Below are positions 18,672-31,180 of a DNA stretch of 64,000 bases, one piece after another (positions within the stretch are counted from its first letter, which is position 1; every line of letters begins with the position of its first letter). Both the position numbers and the translations under genes were made by a program. The stretch covers positions 45,555-109,554 of the forward strand of contig NZ_JADEWH010000017.1 in assembly GCF_015207755.1 (NCBI RefSeq). The letters are read 5' to 3'. The notes under the pieces are model-generated. The model was given only the letters and a program-made list of their open reading frames with translations. It made no database searches and was not told the origin of the DNA. Source of the stretch: Nodularia sp. LEGE 06071. Its GTDB lineage: Bacteria > Cyanobacteriota > Cyanobacteriia > Cyanobacteriales > Nostocaceae.

Positions 18672-21326
18672 TCACTCTAAAACCTTGACAGAAGATGGTG
18701 AAACTATGACTTTAACGGGCATGGTTTTACTGAAACTTAAACCCTGTTCTTCTTTCTCGATGAAAATCGTGTCTCCAGGGATAAATGTATTCTCTAATAA
18801 TTTGGTAGCCAGAGGGTTTTCTACTTCTCGCTGAATTGCCCGCTTCAGGGGACGTGCGCCGTAAACTGGATCATAGCCGGCTTCTACTAAGTAATCACAG
18901 GCGGCGGCGGATATTTCAAAGGAGATTTTTTGATCTCGCAGCAGTTTTTCTACCCGCTTCAGTTGAATGCGGATGATATGGCGCATCTCGGTACGGCTGA
19001 GGGCATGGAAGATGATGATATCATCGACGCGGTTGAGAAATTCGGGGCGGAAGTGCGATCGCAATGCATCTGTTACCCGTGTCTGCATCATATCGTACTT
19101 GGTATCATCACCGGAAACGTCTAAAATATATTCGCTACCGATGTTGCTAGTCATTACTATGACTGTATTCCGGAAGTCTACGACTCTTCCCTGTGAGTCA
19201 GTAATTCTGCCGTCATCTAACACCTGCAATAAAATATTAAATACATCTGGGTGAGCTTTTTCTACTTCATCGAACAGCACCACCGAATAAGGGTGACGGC
19301 GCACAGCTTGGGAAAGTTGACCGCCTTCTTCATAACCCACATATCCCGGAGGCGCGCCCACTAAACGAGAAACCGAGTGTTTTTCCATATACTCGGACAT
19401 ATCCAAACGGATTAAAGCATCATCGGAATCAAAGAGAAACTGTGCCAATGCACGGGCTAATTCGGTTTTACCTACCCCTGTGGGTCCCATAAACAAAAAT
19501 GAACCAATGGGACGACCGGGGTCTTTCATTCCCGCACGGGCGCGACGAATTGCGGCGGATACGGCTGATACGGCTTCATGTTGTCCAATGACTCGTTGAT
19601 GTAAATGAGTTTCTAGTTGCAGTAATTTGTGCCGTTCTGATGCCAAGAGACGATTTACGGGGATACCTGTCCATTTGGCGACAATTTCGGCGATATCCGA
19701 CTCTGTGACTTGTTCTCGCAGCAGAGTAGAACCTTGGTTTTGAATTTCTAAAAGTTGGGCTTCTTTGGCTTCGCGATCGCGCTGCACGCCTTCTAATTTG
19801 CCATACTTCAATTGGGCAGCTTTATTCAAATCATAAGCTCTTTCTGCCTGCTCAATTTGCACCCGCAAAGCATCTTCTTCTTTCTTTAAAGTACTGATAG
19901 CCTCTAATAGCTGTTTTTCCCCTTGCCATTGTTCATTAAATTCTTGCTGTTTTTTCGTTAAAGAGGCAATTTCTTGCTCAATGCGCTCAAAACGCTCCCT
20001 AGCTGGTGCAGTTTCCTTTTCTTCCCCAGCCAATGATAGCTTTTCCATTTCTAGCTGCATCAAGCGGCGGTCAATGGTTTCCAATTCGGCGGGTTTGGAG
20101 GTAATCTCCATTTTCAACTGGGCGGCGGCTTCATCGACCAAATCAATGGCTTTATCTGGTAAAAAGCGGTCAGCAATATAACGGGCTGACAATGTAGCCG
20201 CAGCGACTAAAGCTGAATCAGAAATTTTCACATTGTGGTGAACTTCGTAGCGTTCCTTTAATCCCCGGAGAATGGAAATGGTATTTTCTACGCTAGGCTG
20301 ATCCACAAATACTTGCTGAAAACGCCGTTCTAAGGCCGCATCTTTTTCAATGTGTTTGCGGTATTCATCTAATGTTGTCGCGCCAATACACCGCAATTCT
20401 CCCCGCGCCAGCATGGGTTTGAGTAAATTTCCGGCATCCATCGCCCCTTGTTGACTCGAACCAGTCCCCACAACGGTGTGCAGTTCATCAATAAATAGGA
20501 CAATTTGACCGTTAGATTCTATGACTTCCTTGAGGACTGCTTTCAGACGTTCTTCAAATTCGCCCCGCAATTTCGCCCCAGCAATTAAACTGCCGATATC
20601 TAAGGAAATCAACTGGCGATTTTTCAGAGATTCTGGGACATCTCCATTTACCATACGCTGTGCTAACGCTTCGGCGATCGCAGTTTTACCCACCCCAGGT
20701 TCACCAATCAGCACGGGGTTATTCTTACTCCGGCGAGACAATACTTGAATTACCCGGCGAATTTCGTCATCCCTTCCAATTACTGGGTCTAACTTCCCTG
20801 CTTTGGCTTGTTCTGTTAAATCTCTACCAAATTTCTGCAAAGCTTCATAACGAGATTCTGGGTTTTGGTCTGTCACTTTTTGGCTACCGCGCACACTTTT
20901 GATATTGGCTTCTAACTTGGCGCTATCCGCGTTAAAAGCTTTCATTATCCGCCGTCCGATACGTTCATCTTCAGCGAAAGCCAAAATTATATGTTCTACC
21001 GAGATGTAGGCATCCTGCATCCTCACCTTAACTTCTTCAGCCTTATCGAGTAAAACATCTAAGTTACGACCAAGATAAAGCTGATCACTTTTACCAACTT
21101 TCGGCTGACGCTGGGTAAATGCTTCTAATTGCTGTTGCAAGCGGACGGGATCAACTTCAGCGCGAGCGAAAATCCTGATAGCTAAACTGGTAGGTTCTTG
21201 TAAAAGGGCAATAATTAAATGTTCAACATCTAGTTGCTGTTGTTGATATGCACGGACTATATCCTGAGATTTGACAATTGCTTCCCAGGCTGTATCAGTA
21301 AATTTATTGGGATCTGTAGGCTGCAT
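18672..21326 (-). CDS. clpB: ATP-dependent disaggregase ClpB
   Basis: ClpB is a hexameric AAA+ disaggregase that pulls proteins out of aggregates with DnaK. The 884-residue chain has the Clp N-domain ([15 protein letters not shown]), a first AAA module with [15 protein letters not shown] and VLFIDELHT, and a coiled-coil M domain rich in Glu/Lys/Gln at about 410-530. The second AAA module has [15 protein letters not shown] and [15 protein letters not shown], with [10 protein letters not shown] before it. The M domain separates it from ClpC and ClpA. Cyanobacteria usually have two ClpB paralogues; which one this is cannot be told here. Confidence 0.95.
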   Translation of the reverse strand: MQPTDPNKFTDTAWEAIVKSQDIVRAYQQQQLDVEHLIIALLQEPTSLAIRIFARAEVDPVRLQQQLEAFTQRQPKVGKSDQLYLGRNLDVLLDKAEEVKVRMQDAYISVEHIILAFAEDERIGRRIMKAFNADSAKLEANIKSVRGSQKVTDQNPESRYEALQKFGRDLTEQAKAGKLDPVIGRDDEIRRVIQVLSRRSKNNPVLIGEPGVGKTAIAEALAQRMVNGDVPESLKNRQLISLDIGSLIAGAKLRGEFEERLKAVLKEVIESNGQIVLFIDELHTVVGTGSSQQGAMDAGNLLKPMLARGELRCIGATTLDEYRKHIEKDAALERRFQQVFVDQPSVENTISILRGLKERYEVHHNVKISDSALVAAATLSARYIADRFLPDKAIDLVDEAAAQLKMEITSKPAELETIDRRLMQLEMEKLSLAGEEKETAPARERFERIEQEIASLTKKQQEFNEQWQGEKQLLEAISTLKKEEDALRVQIEQAERAYDLNKAAQLKYGKLEGVQRDREAKEAQLLEIQNQGSTLLREQVTESDIAEIVAKWTGIPVNRLLASERHKLLQLETHLHQRVIGQHEAVSAVSAAIRRARAGMKDPGRPIGSFLFMGPTGVGKTELARALAQFLFDSDDALIRLDMSEYMEKHSVSRLVGAPPGYVGYEEGGQLSQAVRRHPYSVVLFDEVEKAHPDVFNILLQVLDDGRITDSQGRVVDFRNTVIVMTSNIGSEYILDVSGDDTKYDMMQTRVTDALRSHFRPEFLNRVDDIIIFHALSRTEMRHIIRIQLKRVEKLLRDQKISFEISAAACDYLVEAGYDPVYGARPLKRAIQREVENPLATKLLENTFIPGDTIFIEKEEQGLSFSKTMPVKVIVSPSSVKVLE

Positions 21327-21755
21327 TTTTAAGGATTTTAGATTTAGGATTTTTAGGAAAGTGGCTGGGATGAGGAACTGGGAAGGAGGTAGAAGTATTC
21401 AGACAGTAGCTGCGGATGAGAATAGTGTTACCTCATTTTGATAATTTTCCAGTATCCACCTCCCAAAACATTATCCAAATATTAACAATGTATATCAGCG
21501 TGTAACTGCGGTGGCAATCTGGGATTCTTAATTGGTAACAGTTTGACGCTTTACTTCTATCTCTAATTTAAAACGAAATTATCGTTATGCGGGAACTTTG
21601 CTAGATTCTGTGTAGTTCGTAATTCCTAGTTAGTTGGGATTTATCCACTGGTAAGGGATCACTGGCTGGGAAATTCCGCAAATGCGATCGCCCAGAACAG
21701 GCAAGATGCCTGTTCCACAAGAAAATCATCAAGTCTGGGAATTTGGGCAGATATC
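21327..21755. other. Intergenic region upstream of clpB
   Basis: A 430-base interval holds the clpB promoter region and the 3' flank of gloA. No ORF or RNA is supported. I see no CIRCE-like inverted repeat. Confidence 0.45.
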
Positions 21756-22190
21756 TTATTTGGTTACCAGTTTTTCGGCTGAGTCCTGTGGTGCGGCTGA
21801 AGTTTGATTTTTCAGTTGAATCAGTTCAACTTTATACCCATCTGGATCTTCCACAAAAGCAATTACTGTAGAACCGTGTTTCATTGGCCCTGGTTCCCGC
21901 GTGACTTTACCGCCAAGCTGTTTAATTTCTGCACAGGTACTGTAAATATCATCAACGCCAAGGGCAATATGACCGTAAGCGTTACCCAAGTCGTATTTTT
22001 CTACTCCCCAGTTATAAGTTAGTTCGATGACGCTGTTATCACTTTCGTCACCGTAGCCGATAAAAGCCAAGGTAAATTCTCCGCCTGGATAGTCTTTTCT
22101 CCGCAATAATTTCATACCCAGGAGATCACAGTAAAATTTTAAAGACTCTTCCAGGTTGCCTACCCGTAGCATTGTATGTAATAAGCGCAT
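21756..22190 (-). CDS. gloA: Lactoylglutathione lyase (glyoxalase I)
   Basis: Glyoxalase I converts the hemithioacetal of methylglyoxal and glutathione to S-lactoylglutathione. The 144-residue protein has the two-module VOC fold and the four metal ligands in expected contexts: His in [10 protein letters not shown], Glu in VIELTYNWG, His in AYGHIALGV and Glu in DGYKVELIQ. The length matches the bacterial Ni-dependent type. It stands alone, divergent from eno. Confidence 0.94.
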   Translation of the reverse strand: MRLLHTMLRVGNLEESLKFYCDLLGMKLLRRKDYPGGEFTLAFIGYGDESDNSVIELTYNWGVEKYDLGNAYGHIALGVDDIYSTCAEIKQLGGKVTREPGPMKHGSTVIAFVEDPDGYKVELIQLKNQTSAAPQDSAEKLVTK

Positions 22191-23924
<1,734 letters not shown>

Positions 23925-23925
23925 A

Positions 23926-23997
23926 GGCAGGGGGGCAGGGGGCAGGGTGCAGGGGGGAAGAAGCAGGGGAGCAGCGAGCAGGGAGCAGGGGGGAGTT
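23926..23997. repeat. Heptad tandem tract between eno and argC
   Basis: About ten imperfect copies of GGGGCAG/GGAGCAG run through this short space between convergent genes. The same family of heptads occurs at 161, 14855 and 22225. Confidence 0.7.
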
Positions 23998-24063
23998 AGA
24001 AATTACTTTAAACTTCCGGTTACTTAAAAACTGTTCCTCTTCTCCCCAGTCCCCATTCCCGAA

Positions 24064-25122
24064 TTACGGATAAAATCCGACTTTGGGCAAACCCAAGGTT
24101 TCATCCCAGCCCATCATCAGGTTCAAACACTGGATTGCTTGTCCCGCCTGTCCTTTAATGAGGTTGTCAATGGCTGACATGACAATTACTCGACCTGTGC
24201 GCGGGTCAACTTCTACGCCGATGTAACAAAGATTGCTACCACACGCCCACTTGGTTTGAGGATAAATGCCACTTTCGCAGATTCTCACCCAAGGGGCGTT
24301 GCGATAAAAGGCTGAAAAAATGGTAATTAAGTCATCTCGCACTAATCCGGGATCGCGGAGTGTGGCATATACTGTGGACAAAATCCCGCGCACCATTGGG
24401 ATCAGATGGGGGGTAAATTGGATTGTGACTTCGTGTCCTGCTAAATCACTACAAATCTGCTCAATTTCCGGGGTGTGCCGGTGACGAGCAACACCATAAG
24501 CTCCTAATGAGTTATCAGCTTCAGCTAGTAATAAGTTAATTTTGCCTTGTCTACCACCGCCGGATGTGCCGGATTTGGCATCGATAATGGCGGTTTCGGG
24601 AACGATTAAGCCTTGTTTGAGCAGAGGAGAAAGGGCTAAGAGGCTGGCGGTGGGGTAGCAACCAGCACAACCAACTAGTTGGGCTTCGGCAATGCGATCG
24701 CGATAAAGTTCCGGTAACCCATATACTGCTGTGGCGGCCGTTGTGCGATCGCTTCTGGGAGTACCATACCAATTGGTGTAAGTCGTCAAATCGCTGAATC
24801 GATAGTCTGCACTCAAATCGAGGACTTTACAGCCTTTTTCACACAAGATCGGCGCAATTTGGCAAGCCAGACCATTTGGTAGCGAGAGAAATACTACTTC
24901 ACAACGGTGAGCAATCACTTCTGCATCTACTGCTTCTATTGGCAAATTAACTAAATGAGCCAGATGGGGGTAGAGGTCTCCAAAGGATTTACCTGCACTA
25001 CTGTCACCGCCTAAATAAACTAGTTCAACTTCTGGATGCTCCATCAGTAATCTGACTAGTTGCACTCCGCCATAGCCTGACGCGCCAACAATTCCCACTG
25101 GTACGCGTCTAAAATTACCCAT
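24064..25122 (-). CDS. argC: N-acetyl-gamma-glutamyl-phosphate reductase
   Basis: ArgC makes N-acetylglutamate semialdehyde, third step of arginine (ornithine) synthesis, with NADPH. The 352-residue product from ATG 25122 opens with the Rossmann motif [18 protein letters not shown]. The catalytic cysteine lies in [10 protein letters not shown], and [11 protein letters not shown] and [10 protein letters not shown] are typical. A TTG three codons upstream is an alternative start. No other arg gene is adjacent, which is usual in cyanobacteria. Confidence 0.96.
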   Translation of the reverse strand: MGNFRRVPVGIVGASGYGGVQLVRLLMEHPEVELVYLGGDSSAGKSFGDLYPHLAHLVNLPIEAVDAEVIAHRCEVVFLSLPNGLACQIAPILCEKGCKVLDLSADYRFSDLTTYTNWYGTPRSDRTTAATAVYGLPELYRDRIAEAQLVGCAGCYPTASLLALSPLLKQGLIVPETAIIDAKSGTSGGGRQGKINLLLAEADNSLGAYGVARHRHTPEIEQICSDLAGHEVTIQFTPHLIPMVRGILSTVYATLRDPGLVRDDLITIFSAFYRNAPWVRICESGIYPQTKWACGSNLCYIGVEVDPRTGRVIVMSAIDNLIKGQAGQAIQCLNLMMGWDETLGLPKVGFYP

Positions 25123-25500
25123 AATGATCAAATCCTTATCCGTTTTTGGTTAATTTGGTGGTCAATTATCAAATATCAGCTACAAGATGTTAGGCGCACA
25201 ATACACCAATAACCCCAAATGCCATATTTTGGCTCTGTCTGAGGTTGTGGCAAAATTCTACACTCTTAAGCGCCCAAATCATCACACATCTCAAAATATC
25301 AGCAGTTTTTTTCACCAGATTGAAGAAGTCGGAGATTTCACCCTCTCAGTGTTCATTATCTGAATAGCAGTAAGTTTAGTTACATACTTTTTATAAAGTG
25401 ATCAAATCAATGCTAGTCTACTTCTGTGCCACATAAACGAGCTACAATCTAAAATAAGAAATTGTAAAAAAAATTTACTTTTGGTAGCTGGAAATTTTCT
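25123..25500. other. Divergent intergenic region argC/ribBA
   Basis: This AT-rich spacer should carry both promoters. I looked for an FMN riboswitch before ribBA and do not see the conserved RFN segments. No other structured element is supported. Confidence 0.45.
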
Positions 25501-27273
25501 GTGTCAAAGCCTAAGCCTACACGACAGTCTGACTCTACTCCCCTGAATGGGGAAGACACCCGCACAGGTGTAACTCCGACCGTAGGGGAAAAAACTGATA
25601 GTGCAGCCTCCTCAACCCCAGTCTTTAAATTTGATTCTATTGACGCTGCTTTGGCAGACTTAAAAGCAGGTCGTGTCATTGTGGTAGTAGATGATGAAAA
25701 TAGGGAAAATGAAGGCGATTTAATTTGTGCTGCCCAATTTGCCACACCGGATATGATTAATTTCATGGCGGTGCAAGCCAGAGGGCTGATTTGTCTGGCG
25801 ATGACAGGCGATCGCTTGGATGAATTAGATTTACCATTAATGGTGACCAACATCACAGATACTAACCAAACTGCATTTACAGTTAGTATTGATGCTGGCC
25901 CTGAGTTGGGTGTTTCTACTGGGATTTCCGCCGAAGACCGCGCCCGCACGATTCAAGTTACCCTCAACCCAGCCACAAAACCTACAGATTTACGTCGTCC
26001 TGGTCATATTTTCCCGATTCGCGCCAGGTTGGGCGGCGTACTCAAACGCGCCGGACATACAGAAGCGGCTGTGGATTTATCTCGATTAGCAGGGTTATAT
26101 CCAGCCGGGGTAATTTGTGAAATTCAAAACCCTAATGGTTCAATGGCGCGTTTGCCCCAATTAATGGAGTACGCTCAACATCACCAGCTTAAAATTATTA
26201 GTATTGCCGATTTAATTAGTTATCGCCTAAAACACGATCGCTTGGTATATCGTGAGGTAGTCACCAAGCTACCTAGCCAGTTCGGTCAGTTTGATATTTA
26301 CGCCTACCGCCATACTCTCGACAATACAGAACACGTTGCCATTGTCAAGGGCGATCCCGCTAATTTCCAAGATGAGCCGGTGATGGTGCGGATGCACTCA
26401 GAATGTTTAACCGGTGACGCTTTGGGTTCATTGCGCTGCGACTGTCGAATGCAGCTACAAGCAGCATTAAAGATGATTGAAGCGGCTGGTCAAGGTGTCG
26501 TAGTTTATCTGCGTCAAGAAGGGCGGGGAATCGGCTTAATTAATAAACTCAAAGCCTATTCTTTACAGGATATGGGACTGGATACAGTCGAAGCCAACGA
26601 GCGCTTAGGATTTCCGGCGGACTTGCGCGATTATGGTATGGGGGCGCAAATGCTCATGGATTTGGGTGTGCAAAAGATTCGCCTGATTACAAATAATCCG
26701 CGTAAAATCGCTGGACTCAAGGGCTACGGGTTGGAAGTAGTTGACCGCGTACCGTTGTTGATTGAAGCCAACGACTACAATTCCTATTATTTAGCCACCA
26801 AAGCCCAAAAGCTGGGTCATATGCTGCTACAGACTTACTTAGTCACTGTAGCAATTAACTGGCAAGATGACCCGGAATTAGTCACCCAACGCTATGAACG
26901 CTTAGATAAATTACGGCATTTAGCCAAAAATAATCATTTATTATTACAAGAAGAAGCGCGTCCGTTAGGGTTGGCGTTGTTTGCTCAACCATCTTTAACA
27001 GTACACTTGGGTTTTGATCAAGCAAATGTCGCTGATAGTGATTGGTATCAACAGAATGGTCATCCTTACCTGCAAGCAATTTTCCAAATTCTCGACCATC
27101 TGGTAACTTTGCCTTATGTGGAGAAGTTAGAATTTCTGATTTCTCCTGGTAGCGACCCCTTGAGTAACTTGCAAGTTAAACTAGATCGACAGAATTTTTC
27201 TTTGGATATTGTACCTTCTACAATATGCGATCGCTTAGAAACTCAGCAAATTTATAGCTTTACCAGAGGCTAG
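25501..27273 (+). CDS. ribBA: RibBA: DHBP synthase / GTP cyclohydrolase II
   Basis: This bifunctional enzyme supplies both starting steps of riboflavin synthesis. Residues about 40-240 are 3,4-dihydroxy-2-butanone 4-phosphate synthase, with acidic motif [12 protein letters not shown] and the [19 protein letters not shown] region. Residues about 245-440 are GTP cyclohydrolase II, with zinc ligands in [26 protein letters not shown] and [10 protein letters not shown]-terminal extension of roughly 150 residues, with no catalytic motif I recognise, makes the protein 590 residues long. The start is GTG at 25501. A palindrome and tandem repeat follow the stop. Confidence 0.94.
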   Translation: MSKPKPTRQSDSTPLNGEDTRTGVTPTVGEKTDSAASSTPVFKFDSIDAALADLKAGRVIVVVDDENRENEGDLICAAQFATPDMINFMAVQARGLICLAMTGDRLDELDLPLMVTNITDTNQTAFTVSIDAGPELGVSTGISAEDRARTIQVTLNPATKPTDLRRPGHIFPIRARLGGVLKRAGHTEAAVDLSRLAGLYPAGVICEIQNPNGSMARLPQLMEYAQHHQLKIISIADLISYRLKHDRLVYREVVTKLPSQFGQFDIYAYRHTLDNTEHVAIVKGDPANFQDEPVMVRMHSECLTGDALGSLRCDCRMQLQAALKMIEAAGQGVVVYLRQEGRGIGLINKLKAYSLQDMGLDTVEANERLGFPADLRDYGMGAQMLMDLGVQKIRLITNNPRKIAGLKGYGLEVVDRVPLLIEANDYNSYYLATKAQKLGHMLLQTYLVTVAINWQDDPELVTQRYERLDKLRHLAKNNHLLLQEEARPLGLALFAQPSLTVHLGFDQANVADSDWYQQNGHPYLQAIFQILDHLVTLPYVEKLEFLISPGSDPLSNLQVKLDRQNFSLDIVPSTICDRLETQQIYSFTRG

Positions 27274-27292
27274 GAATTAAAATTTCTTAAAA

Positions 27293-27322
27293 TGTAGAGA
27301 CGTTCCATGGAACGTCTCTACA
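27293..27322. repeat. 30-bp perfect palindrome after ribBA
   Basis: A perfect inverted repeat centred on CCATGG (half-site TGTAGAGACGTTCCA). It lies 20 bases past the ribBA stop and its right half merges into the first tandem repeat unit. It could form a strong transcript-end hairpin; no T-run follows. Confidence 0.8.
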
Positions 27323-27452
27323 ACGGTTGGGGAAAAAGAATGTCTCTACAACGGTTGGGGAAAAAGAACGTCTCTACAACGGTTGGGGAAAAAGAATGTC
27401 TCTACAACGGTTGGGGAAAAAGAATGTTTCTACAACGGTTGGGGAAAAAGCA
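27313..27452. repeat. Five tandem copies of a 28-bp unit
   Basis: Units start at 27313, 27341, 27369, 27397 and 27425. Each reads YGTCTCTACAACGGTTGGGG followed by AAAAAGAA, with only one or two base changes. The unit is contiguous, with no spacers. The array ends 3 bases before the amidase stop codon, between convergent ribBA and the amidase gene. Confidence 0.92.
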
Positions 27453-27455
27453 CTT

Positions 27456-28358
27456 TTAATTCTGCGCTTGATAGCTGGAAGTAAGCTGACGAAAGGTATG
27501 AAGTAAGCGTAAAAATTTATTACCATCAAAACTGATGGGGTCGATTTTTTGACCAGAACGGTCTACAGCTTGATGGGTAGTGATGCGATAGTCTGGAACT
27601 TGACTTTGAGCAATTAACCAGGCTAGAGAATTGTATTGCACCTCTGTATAACCACTATGATACTTGATGAAATTCTTTCCCTGTCCGTCTGGTGGTGTTT
27701 CCAAAGAAACGTGATAAGCAAAATTATTCACAGACGATGCTAAATTAGGATTAGTTACCACAGTTTCCACACCATTGGGACTATCAAAAACCGAATTAGC
27801 CGCCCCATAAGCGCGTTTATCTGGGGGGACTAAATAAACAATCGTCCCATCTAGCTTAATTAAAGCGTGATAACTTGCTTGCACACTATCCTCTGCATTG
27901 GCTGTTTGAAAGAAATTAACAGCACTAGCAGCAGAATCACCCGTTTCATGAAGCACAATAATTGCTGGATTGTTCAGAGGTAAGCCATTAACGTCTTGAG
28001 AATATCGCTCTCCATAATTGCTGGGGTGTACTGAGGCGATTTCATATCGGGGTGTGTACTGAGCGAAAGCTGCTGTAGTTTTGTATCTCCCCGCACTCTT
28101 ATTAGTTGTAACTGAAGCAGGAGGTAAATCTTCTGGTGATTCATCCTCTGGACTGTTTGCTGATTGCAATTCGGACTGTGGATATTGATTCCAGTCTGTA
28201 GTGATATCGGCAATTTCGGAATTATAACTTATTTTATTACTTTGTATTCTTCCCAGTGACAAAACTATCATTAGTGTGGTCAACATCAGGGAAATCAATA
28301 ATACTCTAGTAGCCCAATCTCTAAACTGCATTTTGATAATAGTTATAAAACCAGTCAA
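27456..28358 (-). CDS. N-acetylmuramoyl-L-alanine amidase (Amidase_2 type)
   Basis: This is a zinc amidase that cleaves the lactyl-peptide link of peptidoglycan. An N-terminal hydrophobic segment (VLLISLMLTTLMIVLSLG, about residues 18-35) acts as signal or anchor. The catalytic domain has zinc ligand His in PAIIVLHETG, YHALIKLDGTIVYLVPPDKRAYGA, and the last ligands in YRITTHQAVDRSGQKIDP, as in AmpD/T7-lysozyme-like enzymes. 300 residues; the periplasmic face of the wall is the likely site. The stop lies at the very edge of the tandem repeat. Confidence 0.88.
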   Translation of the reverse strand: MTGFITIIKMQFRDWATRVLLISLMLTTLMIVLSLGRIQSNKISYNSEIADITTDWNQYPQSELQSANSPEDESPEDLPPASVTTNKSAGRYKTTAAFAQYTPRYEIASVHPSNYGERYSQDVNGLPLNNPAIIVLHETGDSAASAVNFFQTANAEDSVQASYHALIKLDGTIVYLVPPDKRAYGAANSVFDSPNGVETVVTNPNLASSVNNFAYHVSLETPPDGQGKNFIKYHSGYTEVQYNSLAWLIAQSQVPDYRITTHQAVDRSGQKIDPISFDGNKFLRLLHTFRQLTSSYQAQN

Positions 28359-28553
28359 TTTAATCTTTCATATTCTAATTTAACTCAAAATAATTTATGA
28401 TTGCTAAGTTAGCTTTTAGGTATTTTTTCTATCGAATGGAATATATAAATAGGACTAAATATAAAAATCATGAATATTACTTCAGCTAGATTTATCGGGG
28501 ATATATTTTTTTGAGAATATAAGCATTTAGTTAAAAGGATAAAAAATAATTTT

Positions 28554-28703
28554 ATGGCGCAACCAAATAAAGAAAAAGCCTATTTTATTGAGTATCTTTC
28601 CACCGCACCTGTGCTTGCAGTTGTTGCGGTTATAGTTGCTTTCTGCGCTTGGACGATTTTTAATGACATTTTTCCTGATCTTCTCTTTCATCCCATGCCA
28701 TAA
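28554..28703 (+). CDS. psaJ: Photosystem I subunit IX-like protein (PsaJ)
   Basis: A 49-residue ORF starts MAQPNKEKAYFIEYLSTAPV and ends IFNDIFPDLLFHPMP. PsaJ has the same length, the same STAPV motif at residues 16-20 and the same FPDLLFHPxP ending, with one transmembrane helix between (LAVVAVIVAFCAWTIF). PsaJ is a small intrinsic PSI subunit that stabilises PsaF. psaJ usually follows psaF; here there is no psaF beside it and the helix is diverged from the standard cyanobacterial sequence, so it is probably a second, orphan copy. AAAGGAT at 28534-28540 could be the ribosome binding site, though it is rather distant. Confidence 0.85.
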   Translation: MAQPNKEKAYFIEYLSTAPVLAVVAVIVAFCAWTIFNDIFPDLLFHPMP

Positions 28704-29472
28704 TTCCAATTCTGTATGAGTATGTGCGGAGTTATGGAACGTAGAGCGAAGGGCTTCCGCAGGCTACCTCATTCTCTTACGAGATGCTACGCGAACGCGT
28801 TAGCGTCTCCCAAGGAGAGGGAAGGAAATGGTGTGAGGTTCTGATGATGGCGATCGCTCTTGCATCAATAGCCCCTTGTGTCTAAGCTGATATGGCTATT
28901 CTTCGGTAATTCTAATGTAGTTACAATAGGTTAAAGAAAAATTGAAGTAGGAACGCTACAGGCAGATTTAAGGCTGTTTATGCCATTAGTAATGAGCCAG
29001 AAAGCAGTATCAACCAGAAATTAGCAAATTTTGCTGCGAGAGGTAAAATAAGACAAATAAGGAATTTTGAGCAACACAGGGGATGCGATCGCGCTAAGTT
29101 GAGACTTTTGCGACTATAAAGTTATGAAACTTCATACAGGCTATATCTTGTACTACAAATCTTCTATATACTAAAGATTAAATAAGTCCTGAGTGTATTT
29201 ACATCTGATCAACTTGACCAGAAAATAAGAGTATGTTATTGAATCATGAAGATTTGTAGCATAGTTTTTGGAAATATGCGACTATAATCTGTAAGCCTTG
29301 ATGAGGCACTATCAAGGATAAATCAAGCTAATATACCCACTTTATTTATGTGTCTGAGTCCTTTAATCAACGTTAACTAACATAAGTTAGATTTTAATGT
29401 ATAAAAAATAATACGTGAATAAATAAAAGGGCTTTGGCTAGTAAACTAACTTAGTCGAGGTGATTAAAAGTT
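28704..29472. other. Gene-less interval before the ABC-3C locus
   Basis: No supported ORF in about 770 bases. A palindromic repeat GAGATGCTACGC/GCGTTAGCGTCTC lies at 28781-28809. AT-rich sequence from 29100 onward likely holds the promoter of the ABC-3C genes. GAGGTGATT at 29457-29465 is the ribosome binding site of the next gene. Confidence 0.5.
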
Positions 29473-30657
29473 ATGAGTACAGGGTTTTCAGCAGGTCCGC
29501 AAGCACTTGGATATATGTTCCAAGCGCGCTATGCCCTGTATTTAATTTTAACTAATAAAGAAGAATTACAGAGTGCAGTTGAGAGTTTAGACGATATTAC
29601 ATTCTTTGAAAACGAAAATAATCCTATCGAATTGTTGCAATTGAAGCATCATACAAATGCTAAAGCTTCTTTAACAGACAATAGTAGCGACCTTTGGAAG
29701 ACAATTCGGGTCTGGAGTACCCAACTGCAAGAAAACAAAATTTCTTTACCTGATACCTTGCTTACTCTAGTTACCACTGCTAAGGCTTCTGCAAATTCTG
29801 CTACATTTTTGTTACGTCCTTTTAAGGATAGAGACTCTAAACTTGCATGGGAAAAGCTTCTTGAAGTTGCTAATAAATCAAAGAATGAAGATTTAACTAA
29901 ATCATTTAAATCATTTAAAGCTTTAAGTACCACACAACAACAACTCCTAATTGACTCAATTCAAATTATTGATGGCTCTTCAGATATTATTGATATAACA
30001 CCAGCAATTAAAGAAAAGTTGGTTGCAGTTAGAAGAAAACACCGAGATGCTGTTTATGAAAGGCTAGAAGGCTGGTGGTTTGCGAAAGTTGTAAAGCATC
30101 TTCGTGATGATTCTCTTGACTTCATATCTGGTTTTGAAGTACGCGATAAAATTTGCGAGATTAATGACCAATTCAAACCGGATGCTTTGCCAATTGATTT
30201 TTATGATTTAAAAATTCCTGAACAACCTGATATTTCACAAGACAATAGATGTTTTGTTAATCAGTTAAAGGAAATTGCTATTCATAACAAGCGAATTGAA
30301 AACGCCATCTTAGACTACTACAGAGCATTTGAGCAGCGTTCTCGGTGGGCGCGTGAGGAACTATTGTTTGGAGGCGAAATTGAAAAATATGAGAGAAAGC
30401 TAATAGATGAATGGGAGCGTTACAAGCTGGCGCTTCAAGATGAGATGTCAGATGGTAATGATGATGAGTCTGAATATCAGAAATTTGGTAGAAAAGTATT
30501 TAATTGGATGGAGCAAGATGCTAACATTTGCATTCGTGATCAAGTTACAGAACCATACGTAATGCGTGGTAGCTATCACATACTTGCAGATAAACTCCTC
30601 GTACATTGGCATCCAAAATTTCTAGAAAGACTAACCCAGTTATTAGTTACTACGTAG
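29473..30657 (+). CDS. ABC-3C effector: nuclease-type N-domain plus ABC-3C C-terminal domain
   Basis: The 394-residue protein starts MSTGFSAGPQALGYMFQARY, typical of Cap4/DUF4297-like restriction-endonuclease domains. A candidate PD-(D/E)XK active site is formed by D40-D41 in SLDDITFFE and the ELLQLKHH segment (Q56, K58). The downstream SSDLWKTIRVWSTQL is also common to this domain. The last 150 residues (REELLFGGEIEKYERKLIDEW, RKVFNWME, RGSYHILAD, HWHPKFLERL) match the C-terminal domain of ABC three-component effectors. It would cut DNA when triggered by the partner ATPase. First gene of three; strong GAGGTG site 9 bases before ATG. Family call from recall; the active site is inferred. Confidence 0.8.
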   Translation: MSTGFSAGPQALGYMFQARYALYLILTNKEELQSAVESLDDITFFENENNPIELLQLKHHTNAKASLTDNSSDLWKTIRVWSTQLQENKISLPDTLLTLVTTAKASANSATFLLRPFKDRDSKLAWEKLLEVANKSKNEDLTKSFKSFKALSTTQQQLLIDSIQIIDGSSDIIDITPAIKEKLVAVRRKHRDAVYERLEGWWFAKVVKHLRDDSLDFISGFEVRDKICEINDQFKPDALPIDFYDLKIPEQPDISQDNRCFVNQLKEIAIHNKRIENAILDYYRAFEQRSRWAREELLFGGEIEKYERKLIDEWERYKLALQDEMSDGNDDESEYQKFGRKVFNWMEQDANICIRDQVTEPYVMRGSYHILADKLLVHWHPKFLERLTQLLVTT

Positions 30658-30668
30658 GAGAGAAATTT

Positions 30669-31169
30669 GTGCAATCTTGGGAGCAGCGTCCATTTGAATA
30701 TGCCAATCTTCTAAATCCGGCTTTTTGTTCAATTCTGCTGCGAAATGCCATCAAAAGCTATCACACTCAAAAGAAGCAGGGTATGCCGTATCCTCTTCTT
30801 TTTCTCGTTCTACCGCTTGTTCTTCATGGCTCAACGAGAAATGCTTTACCAAAAACAACAGTAACTAAGTTACATATTTGGCTGCAAAGACAGCCTGAAG
30901 CTCGTGTTGGATTTGGCGATCGCACGAGTTCTTTAGTCCCATATACAAAAGAAGCTTTAGCTTTTGGGATGCAAACTGGTATCGTTAATATCTGTGACGA
31001 TGGAAACTTTACTTATGTAAATGCTAAATTAAAGCGTATCTTGGCTGTATCATGGTCTAAAGATACGGAACCATATAGCTGCTGCAAGAAAGCTGAATTT
31101 GTTGGACGTTGGCTTGCTCAAGCCGGAGAAGTATCAACAATTTATACTATGTGGGGCATTTGTCCGTAA
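30669..31169 (+). CDS. ABC-3C middle component
   Basis: A 166-residue protein beginning at GTG 30669 (preceded by AGGAG, 11 bases after the effector stop): MQSWEQRPFEYANLLNPAFC. The pattern ExRPxExANLLNPAFCxxLL near the N-terminus is the hallmark of the middle component of three-component ABC systems. PLLFLVLPLVLH and a winged-helix-like second half follow. An upstream in-frame ATG at 30606 overlaps the effector gene and has no ribosome binding site, so the GTG is preferred. It probably links effector and ATPase. No enzyme motif. Confidence 0.8.
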   Translation: MQSWEQRPFEYANLLNPAFCSILLRNAIKSYHTQKKQGMPYPLLFLVLPLVLHGSTRNALPKTTVTKLHIWLQRQPEARVGFGDRTSSLVPYTKEALAFGMQTGIVNICDDGNFTYVNAKLKRILAVSWSKDTEPYSCCKKAEFVGRWLAQAGEVSTIYTMWGICP

Positions 31170-31180
31170 AGTTACTCTGT

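Noticed and set aside
25123..25500. FMN riboswitch upstream of ribBA
   Set aside because: The conserved RFN segments are not visible.
27313..27452. CRISPR array
   Set aside because: The 28-bp units follow one another without spacers, so this is a simple tandem repeat.
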